A DNA stretch of 64,000 bases. It comes from Terriglobus roseus DSM 18391. GTDB taxonomy: Bacteria > Acidobacteriota > Terriglobia > Terriglobales > Acidobacteriaceae. The position numbers and the translations under genes are program-made. This document shows, piece after piece, positions 53,059 to 59,859 of the stretch. Under the pieces are notes generated by a model. That model was not told the origin of the DNA. It saw nothing but the letters and a program-made list of their open reading frames with translations, and did not search any database. The stretch spans positions 5,084,001 through 5,148,000 of the forward strand of contig NC_018014.1 in NCBI RefSeq assembly GCF_000265425.1. The letters run 5' to 3'. Position 1 is the stretch's first letter. Each line of letters starts with the position of its first letter.

Positions 53059-53580
53059 ATGAAGATCCTGCAAACCTTCGCAGCCCTCGCCGTCGCGCTC
53101 GGCGTCACAGGACAAGCCCAGACCCCGCTCAAGACGGTCGATCACGTCGACCTGCAGCGCTATCTCGGCCGCTGGTACGAGATCGCCCGCATCCCCAACC
53201 GATTTGAAAAGAAGTGCGTCCGCGACGTCACGGCCGAGTACGCCATGGACGGCTCCGACATCACCGTCCGCAACACCTGCGTCCAGGCTGACGGCAAGCC
53301 CAACATTGCAAAGGGCAAAGCCAAGGTCGTCGACAAGACCACCAGCGCGAAGCTGAAGGTCACCTTCTTCTGGCCCTTCTACGGCAACTACTGGATCATC
53401 GGCCTCGACCCCGACTACCGCTGGGCCATCGTCGGCGAACCCGGACGCAAGTACGGCTGGATCCTCGCCCGCACACCGTCGCTCCCCGCCGCAACCCTCG
53501 ACGCGATCCGCCAGCAGTTTGCCGCCAGTGGATACCGCCCCGCCGACCTCATCTATCCGCAACAAACCACAGCCCATTAA
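53059..53580 (+). CDS. Bacterial lipocalin (Blc-like), exported
   Basis: 173 residues from ATG 53059 (GGAG 9 bases upstream). Signal peptide MKILQTFAALAVALGVTGQAQ without a lipobox Cys, so probably periplasmic and not lipid-anchored, unlike E. coli Blc. Lipocalin motif 1 is LQRYLGRWYEIARIPNRFEK; motif 2 includes the later YRWAIVGEPGRKYGWILART, the bacterial Blc pattern. It carries small hydrophobic molecules such as lysophospholipids in the cell envelope. Confidence 0.92.
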   Translation: MKILQTFAALAVALGVTGQAQTPLKTVDHVDLQRYLGRWYEIARIPNRFEKKCVRDVTAEYAMDGSDITVRNTCVQADGKPNIAKGKAKVVDKTTSAKLKVTFFWPFYGNYWIIGLDPDYRWAIVGEPGRKYGWILARTPSLPAATLDAIRQQFAASGYRPADLIYPQQTTAH

Positions 53581-53681
53581 CGCCCGCCCGCACCGCTGCA
53601 ATCACGGGATAGTTTGCGCCAGTTATCATGGAAGATGGATAAATCCGGCGTGGCAGGGCTGCGCCTGTAGACAAGGAAACC

Positions 53682-55475
53682 GTGGCAGAGATTAAGAACC
53701 CCAATCAAGGAAAAGGCGGCACCAGCAACACCTCCTTCCTTGTCATGATGGTCGTGATGCTTGGCGTGTTTGCCGGGCTGCAGTTCTACCGCAGCAAGCA
53801 GAAGCAGCCGCTACAGCCGCCCACCGCGCAGACGCAGAGCCAGCAGTCCGCTCCCATCAGCGCTCCCACTGGAAGCAAGGCTTCGTTCAATGCAAACGCG
53901 GTGAAGGCGCCAGCAGCAAGCGCTGCGGCCGATGCCATCGCAGCCAGCGCAGAGCAGACCACCACCATTGAGAACGAACTCTACAAGATCACCTTCAGCA
54001 ATCGCGGTGCGGAAGTTCGCAGCTGGATCTTGAAGAAGTTCAAGAGCCGTTACGGCGGCCCGCTCGACCTGGTCAACGCAGCCGCAAGCAAGGAATACGG
54101 CTTCCCGCTATCGCTGTACACCTACGACGCCGGCATGACGCGCGGTCTCCGCACCGCCCTCTTCGTACCCTCCGTCACCGGCAATCTGACCTCGCCGCAG
54201 ACACTTACGTTCCGCTACCACCAGGGCAACGTCGATGTCACGAAGACCTTCCACTTCGACAGCACCTACGTCGTCAAGGCTGAGAGCACCGTCAAGGTAG
54301 ACGACGCGCCCGTTCGCGCGCTGCTGTCGTGGCCCGCAGGCTTCGGCGATCAGGAGCAGGTAGGCGACTATAACTCCTCGCGCATCAACACCATGCGCAA
54401 CGGTAAGAGCGAAGGCCTCGAGTTCAAGAAGGTCACCGGCGGCGAGACGCTGAACGCTCCGCTGCAGTACGCCGCAACGGACGACGCTTACTTCGTCGCC
54501 GCCTTCCTTCCGGACAACCCCGGCAGCGCAACGGCCGTGACCCTCCACAACACCATCGACGTCAACAAACTGATGAAGGACGGCAAGGTCTCCGGCAAGC
54601 CCGTTGACGTGCCCGTGGTCGGCGTGGCGCTCGGCGATACCGACGGCACGACCTCCACCCGTGTCTACGTCGGACCGAAGTCGGCTGAGGTTCTGAAAGC
54701 GATCCCGGTCTCCGGATCCTCCGATACCCTTGAGCCGCTGTTGGACTTCGGCTTCTGGGGACCGATCGCCAAGTTCCTCTTCTGGTTCCTGAACTGGATC
54801 CACGACCACATCGCCAGCAACTGGGGCTGGGCCATCGTGGCTCTCACCGTCGTCGTCAACCTTGTCCTGCTGCCCTTCCGCTTCCAGAGTCTCAAGAGCG
54901 GCCTCAAGATGCAGCGCATTCAGCCGCAGATGGACGCCATCAAGGCGAAGTACGCCAAGTACAAGGTGACCGACCCCAAGCGCGCCGACATGAACGCCGA
55001 GATCATGGCGCTGCAGAAGGACAACGGCGTCAACATGCTGGGCGGCTGCGTCCCCACGCTGCTCACCTTCCCGCTGCTCTTCGCCATGCTGGGCATGCTG
55101 CCCAAGGTCGTCGAACTGCGCGAGGCACACTGGTTCTGGCTGCATGACCTCACCGCCGCCGATCCGTATCACATCCTGCCCATCGTCATGGTGCTGTCGC
55201 AGTTCCTGACGCAGTTCTATATGCCGGCACCGGGTATGGATCCGCAGCAGCAGAAGATGATGGCCTTCATGATGCCGGTCTTCTCCGGCTTCATCACCTG
55301 GAACTACTCCTCTGGCCTGGCACTCTACTGGTGCGTCGGCAATCTCATGATGGTCGCTGCGCAGCTCGCCATGAACCAGACCAAGGAAGGTCGCGAGATG
55401 CGCGAACTCGCTGCCAAGCGCGCCCGCCGCAAGGTAGGCTCGCCGCAGGCCAAGACCATCCAGGGCAAACGGTAA
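53682..55475 (+). CDS. yidC: Membrane protein insertase YidC
   Basis: 597 residues from GTG 53682 (AAGGA 5 bases upstream). TM1 is SFLVMMVVMLGVFAGLQFY; then a Gln/Ala-rich linker and a large periplasmic domain from about 95 to 345 (ENELYKITFSNRGAEVRSWILKKF). The insertase core follows: WGWAIVALTVVVNLVLLPFRFQSLKSGLKMQRIQPQM with the hydrophilic-groove Arg, GGCVPTLLTFPLLFAML, and ALYWCVGNLMMVAAQL. It inserts and folds inner-membrane proteins alone or with Sec. It is followed by the jag gene, and mnmE is close by, as in many bacteria; rpmH, rnpA and yidD do not precede it here. Confidence 0.96.
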   Translation: MAEIKNPNQGKGGTSNTSFLVMMVVMLGVFAGLQFYRSKQKQPLQPPTAQTQSQQSAPISAPTGSKASFNANAVKAPAASAAADAIAASAEQTTTIENELYKITFSNRGAEVRSWILKKFKSRYGGPLDLVNAAASKEYGFPLSLYTYDAGMTRGLRTALFVPSVTGNLTSPQTLTFRYHQGNVDVTKTFHFDSTYVVKAESTVKVDDAPVRALLSWPAGFGDQEQVGDYNSSRINTMRNGKSEGLEFKKVTGGETLNAPLQYAATDDAYFVAAFLPDNPGSATAVTLHNTIDVNKLMKDGKVSGKPVDVPVVGVALGDTDGTTSTRVYVGPKSAEVLKAIPVSGSSDTLEPLLDFGFWGPIAKFLFWFLNWIHDHIASNWGWAIVALTVVVNLVLLPFRFQSLKSGLKMQRIQPQMDAIKAKYAKYKVTDPKRADMNAEIMALQKDNGVNMLGGCVPTLLTFPLLFAMLGMLPKVVELREAHWFWLHDLTAADPYHILPIVMVLSQFLTQFYMPAPGMDPQQQKMMAFMMPVFSGFITWNYSSGLALYWCVGNLMMVAAQLAMNQTKEGREMRELAAKRARRKVGSPQAKTIQGKR

Positions 55476-55580
55476 CGAAGAAAATAGCGCCGGCTGCAAC
55501 CAATGCTGCAGCCGGCGCGTAATCCAAGAGACAAACATGGACGACAACCGCAGCCGCGGAGGCGATCCCCGGAGAGCAGT

Positions 55581-56132
55581 ATGCAAGACCTGAAGACGGC
55601 CGCACAGCAGACACAAGACTTCCTCAAGATGCTGACTACCACCGGCGGCATGAAGCTTCGCTTCCGCATCACAGCCGGCGCGGGCGCAGCCGATCCCGAT
55701 GGACTCGAAGACCGCCTGATCTACGTGGAACTGAGCGGTCCCGATGCGGACCTGCTGACCGCTCGCGACGGGGAAGTGCTCCGCGCTCTGGAACACGTCT
55801 GCGCCAAGATTCTGCGCCTCGAACCCGACGAACACGACCGCATCTCCTTCGACGCCAACGGCTTCAAAGCCGCCCGCAATCGCGTCCTGCTGGACACCGC
55901 AAAGGAAGGCATCGAAGCCGTCAAGACCAGCGGTCGCCCCTACTCCTTCGACCCCATGAGCAGCCGCGAGCGCCGCATGCTGCACCTCGCCCTCAAAGGC
56001 GCCGAAGGCATGCGCACCGAGTCCAGCGGCGAAGGCCCATCCCGCTTCGTCGTCCTTTACCCCGAAAACTGGCGCAACCGCGAAAGCGACGAACGAGCCA
56101 ACAAAATCCGCGAACGCTTCCGCCGCCGCTAA
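55581..56132 (+). CDS. Jag/KhpB-type RNA-binding protein with R3H domain
   Basis: 183 residues from ATG 55581 (GGAGAG just upstream). The middle, LIYVELSGPDADLLTARDGEVLRALEHVCAKIL, is the KH-like part (Jag type); the C-terminal R3H domain reads MSSRERRMLHLALKGAEGMRTESSGEGPSRFVVLYP. The Jag N-terminal domain of the full family is absent or very short. KhpB proteins bind RNA with KhpA and affect cell division and envelope genes. Position right after yidC is typical. Confidence 0.88.
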   Translation: MQDLKTAAQQTQDFLKMLTTTGGMKLRFRITAGAGAADPDGLEDRLIYVELSGPDADLLTARDGEVLRALEHVCAKILRLEPDEHDRISFDANGFKAARNRVLLDTAKEGIEAVKTSGRPYSFDPMSSRERRMLHLALKGAEGMRTESSGEGPSRFVVLYPENWRNRESDERANKIRERFRRR

Positions 56133-56439
56133 CACTTCGTGCCGTTCTCGACACGCTTCGCGCGTGTCAGTGCGGCTGCAAGATGCAGTGAAAGCCCGGC
56201 CTCGCGCCGGGCATCGCGCACATCCCATCCCCCGCCGAAGCTGTCATCCTGAGCAAAGCGAAGGGCCCCAGAACCGGGTGCCCCACCTTCGCGAAGCTAA
56301 GGTGGGAATTCGTGCGAAGCACGAACCGCTCACTCCGAAGCCGCCACAAACCCGGGTGCCCCATGTCTCGCACCTGAGACATGGGCCAGTGCCAAAGGCG
56401 CTCCCTCGCGCAAAGCGCGACAATCCATAGAATCAATCC
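56133..56439. repeat. Intergenic region with two family-A hairpin variants
   Basis: At 56271-56333 the hairpin arms are CCCACCTT/AAGGTGGG (followed by TTCGTGCGAAGCACGAACCG); at 56350-56422 they are CCCATGTCTC/GAGACATGGG (then CGCGCAAAGCGCGA further on). Both keep the outer CCGGGTGCCCCA frame. Nothing coding is seen. Confidence 0.75.
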
Positions 56440-57819
56440 ATGACGGCCGCCAACCTCCTGGACGACACCACCATCGTCGCCATCGCGACACCTCCAGGCC
56501 GAGGCGGCATCGGCATCGTCCGTCTCTCAGGCCCATCAGCAATCGCCATCGCCCAAGAACTGCTCCCATCCCTCAAGACAGAGACCAGGCGCACAGCCCA
56601 ATACGCCATCCTCCACGACGAAGCCGGAGCCCGCGTCGACGACGCAATCGTCACCCTCTTCCAATCACCCCACAGCTACACCGGTGAGGACGTCGTCGAA
56701 ATCGCCACACACGGCTCCCCCATCGTCCTCGACTGGCTCGTACGTGCCTGTGTCCATCACGGCGCACAGCCAGCCCGCCCCGGCGAGTTCACAGAGCGCG
56801 CCTTCCTTCGCGGTCGCCTCGACCTCACCGGCGCAGAAGCAGTCCGCGACCTCATCGACGCGCAGACGCTCGGTCAGGCAAAACTCGCAGCACAACAGAT
56901 GGGCGGCAGCATCGCCGCGGAGGTTCGGCCAACGAAGGAAGCTCTGGTCGCACTCATCGCAACACTCGAAGCCGGCATCGACTTCGCCGAAGACGACCTC
57001 GACACCTTACCCGCCGCCGAGATCGAGGCACGCATCGCAGCCATCGAACCCGCGCTGCAAGCACTGCTCGCCAGCTTCGCCCACGGACGCCTCATGCGCG
57101 AAGGCCTGCGCCTCGCAATCGTAGGCCGCCCCAACGCCGGCAAAAGCTCGCTCTTCAACCGCCTCGTCCAGCAGGACCGCGCCATCGTCACGGCCACGCC
57201 CGGCACCACGCGCGACGTCATCTCGGAACACATCAGCATCAACGGTGTCCCCGTCGAACTGCTCGACACCGCAGGCCTGCGCGAGACCGATGACGAGGCA
57301 GAGCGCCAGGGCGTCGCGCGCTCACGCCGCGCCATCGCAGACGCGGACGCCGTGCTCCTCATCCTCGACGCAAGCACGCCCACAGAAAAAGATCCCGCGC
57401 TCAACGAACTGCTCCGCGACAGGCCGGTCCTTGAAGTCCACAACAAGATCGACCTTCTGACCCGCGACATCAGCGCTTCAAACGAAGCCGTCGCACATAC
57501 GCAGCGTCTCCCGGTCCGAACCTCTGCAACGACCGGCGAAGGGATCGCACGTCTACGCGAAGCGATCCTGACGATCGCGCGCGGTGAAGCGAGCACCCAC
57601 AGCAGCGGAGCCACGCTAACCAACCTGCGCCAGCGCGAAGCCGTCGATCGCGCGCTCCAGGCTCTGCAGCGAGCACGCACCGCAGCCAACGGCACCCCAC
57701 ACGAGATGCTTCTGCTGGACCTCTACGAATCCCTGCGAGCACTCGACGAACTCACCGGCCAGACCACAGCCGACGACGTCCTGAACCTAATCTTTTCCAG
57801 CTTCTGCATCGGAAAGTAG
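56440..57819 (+). CDS. mnmE: tRNA uridine-5-carboxymethylaminomethyl modification GTPase MnmE
   Basis: 459 residues. N-terminal tetrahydrofolate-binding domain (TIVAIATPPGRGGIGIVRLSG, SYTGEDVVEIATHG, FTERAFLRGRLDLTGAEAVRDLI). The inserted G domain has GRPNAGKSSLFNRL, DTAGLRETDDEAE and HNKID. The C-terminal FCIGK holds the conserved Cys. With MnmG it modifies the wobble uridine of several tRNAs. It is downstream of yidC-jag after about 300 bases of repeats. Confidence 0.96.
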   Translation: MTAANLLDDTTIVAIATPPGRGGIGIVRLSGPSAIAIAQELLPSLKTETRRTAQYAILHDEAGARVDDAIVTLFQSPHSYTGEDVVEIATHGSPIVLDWLVRACVHHGAQPARPGEFTERAFLRGRLDLTGAEAVRDLIDAQTLGQAKLAAQQMGGSIAAEVRPTKEALVALIATLEAGIDFAEDDLDTLPAAEIEARIAAIEPALQALLASFAHGRLMREGLRLAIVGRPNAGKSSLFNRLVQQDRAIVTATPGTTRDVISEHISINGVPVELLDTAGLRETDDEAERQGVARSRRAIADADAVLLILDASTPTEKDPALNELLRDRPVLEVHNKIDLLTRDISASNEAVAHTQRLPVRTSATTGEGIARLREAILTIARGEASTHSSGATLTNLRQREAVDRALQALQRARTAANGTPHEMLLLDLYESLRALDELTGQTTADDVLNLIFSSFCIGK

Positions 57820-57907
57820 AGAACCGTCCTCACTGGTCCAGAGAAGCTAGAGAGCATCAAGCCGTTTTAAAAGAGCCTCGTGAAGTACGCTGTCACAAGG
57901 GGGATGC

Positions 57908-58156
57908 ATGATTGAAGTGCGTACTTGGGAAGAGTTTCGGAGGTCTGGATTGCTATGGTGGGTCAATCGCGGGCTGCATTTGTTCGGATGGGCTATCGTC
58001 GCGAAGGTAGAGGATGACGGCTCGATAAGCGCCATCTATCCAGCGCGCACACAGTATCGAGGTTTCGACTCGCAGGCAGAGGCGGAGGGCTTCGCAGCAC
58101 TGAACGCTCATATGCTTGCTAACGCTGCTGCGCAGTTGGGCGTGACGAAAGAATAG
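57908..58156 (+). CDS. Small hypothetical protein
   Basis: 82 residues: MIEVRTWEEFRRSGLLWWVN, then LHLFGWAIVAKVEDDGSI, YPARTQYRGF, and a short helical tail. The layout, a short helix, a two-strand hairpin and an aromatic core, looks like a compact globular domain. Similar small proteins occur in phages and mobile elements as I recall, but no function is known. Codon use is less GC-biased than in mnmE. The acyltransferase gene begins 40 bases later. Confidence 0.6.
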   Translation: MIEVRTWEEFRRSGLLWWVNRGLHLFGWAIVAKVEDDGSISAIYPARTQYRGFDSQAEAEGFAALNAHMLANAAAQLGVTKE

Positions 58157-58195
58157 CTGGTATCAATTCTCTGATTTGGGAGCTTACTAATTTCG

Positions 58196-59251
58196 ATGCG
58201 ACTTGAACGCTTGGATGGACTACGCACTATTGCTGTTGGGTTGGTTATTCTCCTACACCACTCCTTCGCACCTCTGGGCGGCGTCGGCGTTGATCTCTTC
58301 TTTGTGCTGTCGGGGTATCTGATCACCGGCATCCTGCGCCGCGCGCGAAACAAGGAAGAGTTCTGGGGTCCGTTCTATCTCAAGCGTGCCACCCGCATTC
58401 TTCCGCCGGTATTGATTCTCATCCCAATAGTCTTCCTGCTAACCCACAATGGAAAATTGTCCTCAGCCCTTGAATACCTGTTCTTCCTCGGCGGCGCGGA
58501 TATCCTCGGCAAGAACTCGCTGCCGATCCTTGGCAACCTCTGGTCTCTGGCTGTCGAGGAGCACTTCTACCTGCTTTGGCCGTTCGCCGTCCGTTATCTG
58601 CCGAAGGCAAAACTGCGGGTCATCCTTGTCGGCATCCTCATCGCTGAACCCATCTTCCGCCTACTTGTCGTCCACTACATCAAGCATCCTGGCGACGTTA
58701 CCTACTACCTCACGCCCTTCCGCCTGGATGGGCTGGCACTCGGAAGCCTGCTGGCCGTACTGCTGGAAGACAACGAGTGGAAGGAGCGCATCACGCGCTG
58801 GTCCTCTACCCTGGCAATCTCAGCCGGTGCACTCTATTCGGTCCTATACCTCGCCGACGGTGCTGACTTTCATCCGTTCTCGGATAGTGCGCTGTGGTGC
58901 GGATTCTCATACACCATCATCTCGCTCGCCATGGTTGGCGTGATTGCATATGTGCTGTTGCATCCGGGAGCGGTGGCAAGCCGTGTTGTTTCTTGGCGAC
59001 CCCTTGTTTGGCTCGGCGCAATCAGCTATGGCCTTTACTTATTCGGCGGACTCATCGGCACGATCACGGCAAAGGCCCTGCACGCACCATTTCCCATCCC
59101 GGTAGCAACCCACCACAAGATGCTGATCTTCGATGTCCCGCTGATCATCATCGTGGCGTGGGCATCTTTCAAGTTCTATGAGCACCCGATTACCCTTTGG
59201 GGGAAACGGAAGGCGGACGGAAATGTTCGCAGTGAGACGGTAGCCGTTTAG
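58196..59251 (+). CDS. Acyltransferase family 3 (OafA/YrhL-type) membrane protein
   Basis: 351 residues. The start MRLERLDGLRTIAVGLVILLHHSFAP carries the family His and RLDGLR motif; VGVDLFFVLSGYLITGIL follows, then the FYLKRATRILPP segment and about ten membrane spans. The enzymes move acetyl or other acyl groups from cytosolic donors to periplasmic sugars such as O-antigen or exopolysaccharide. The C-terminal SGNH domain of some members is absent. The gene is less GC-biased than the core genes. Confidence 0.9.
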   Translation: MRLERLDGLRTIAVGLVILLHHSFAPLGGVGVDLFFVLSGYLITGILRRARNKEEFWGPFYLKRATRILPPVLILIPIVFLLTHNGKLSSALEYLFFLGGADILGKNSLPILGNLWSLAVEEHFYLLWPFAVRYLPKAKLRVILVGILIAEPIFRLLVVHYIKHPGDVTYYLTPFRLDGLALGSLLAVLLEDNEWKERITRWSSTLAISAGALYSVLYLADGADFHPFSDSALWCGFSYTIISLAMVGVIAYVLLHPGAVASRVVSWRPLVWLGAISYGLYLFGGLIGTITAKALHAPFPIPVATHHKMLIFDVPLIIIVAWASFKFYEHPITLWGKRKADGNVRSETVAV

Positions 59252-59648
59252 CTCTGCAATCCCTTCAATAAGTCGATCAGGGAACCGAACGAAACTCGGA
59301 ACAGTCGACGATGTAACCTACCAGCGCATCCCATTCTGGAGAGAACTCGTCGGGAAAGCGTCGAACTCACGGCCCCGAAGCCATACGTCGCAGCGCGTCG
59401 CCCTCAGGACAGATAACCTCTAGCGCTATCGAATGTAGTGGGGCGGACGCCCGATTAGCTGCCAGCGCTGTCGTTACCTTTCTTTAAGCGGCGAGGCACC
59501 GCGCGAAGGTAGGCTGTACACTCCGTCAGGCCACACTGTAGGGAGCTCCGAGAATGGGATCATCATCGCCGATCATCGGGGAGCTCAGGCGGACGCCCGT
59601 TTCAGGACAGCTCATGAAATCTCCTACGGCCAGATACACATGAGCCCT
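59252..59648. other. Intergenic region
   Basis: About 400 bases. A 29-codon frame on the minus strand (59526-59615) starts ATG with TAGGAG 5 bases upstream (MSCPETGVRLSS...); it could be a small peptide but nothing else supports it. Two copies of GCGGACGCCCG occur at about 59443 and 59590. No other structure was noticed. Confidence 0.4.
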
Positions 59649-59807
59649 CTAAGCCTCAGAATGCGACGAGCCGCGAGACTTCTTCTCACGCTTCTTGGGC
59701 TTCTTCATCTTGGCACGATTGCACTGCGGACATCGGAACTTCCGCTTGCCGTGAAAGATGTGTCCCGAGATCTCACGCATCCGCACGCGGCATCGCTTGC
59801 AGGTCAT
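59649..59807 (-). CDS. 52-residue zinc-ribbon-like small protein
   Basis: ATG 59807 to TAG 59649. It begins MTCKRCRVRMREISGHIF, then HGKRKFRCPQCNRAK, and ends in a basic KMKKPKKREKKSRGSSHSEA tail. Two CxxC pairs (residues 3-6 and 26-29) 19 residues apart make a zinc ribbon; the Lys/Arg tail suits nucleic-acid binding. It lies 52 bases after the UvrA-type gene on the same strand and may be in its operon. GGAG lies 4-5 bases before the start. Size and layout recall small zinc-ribbon proteins of ribosomal or regulatory type, but the family is not recognised. Confidence 0.7.
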   Translation of the reverse strand: MTCKRCRVRMREISGHIFHGKRKFRCPQCNRAKMKKPKKREKKSRGSSHSEA

Positions 59808-59859
59808 CGCACTCCGCCGGGCGTTCTCACCTCAACACTCATCGATCGCGCACGCTGTT

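Noticed and set aside
54108..56228. 706-codon open frame on the minus strand
   Set aside because: Antisense to yidC and jag, low-complexity Asp/Val/Gly/His composition, no domain; shadow frame.
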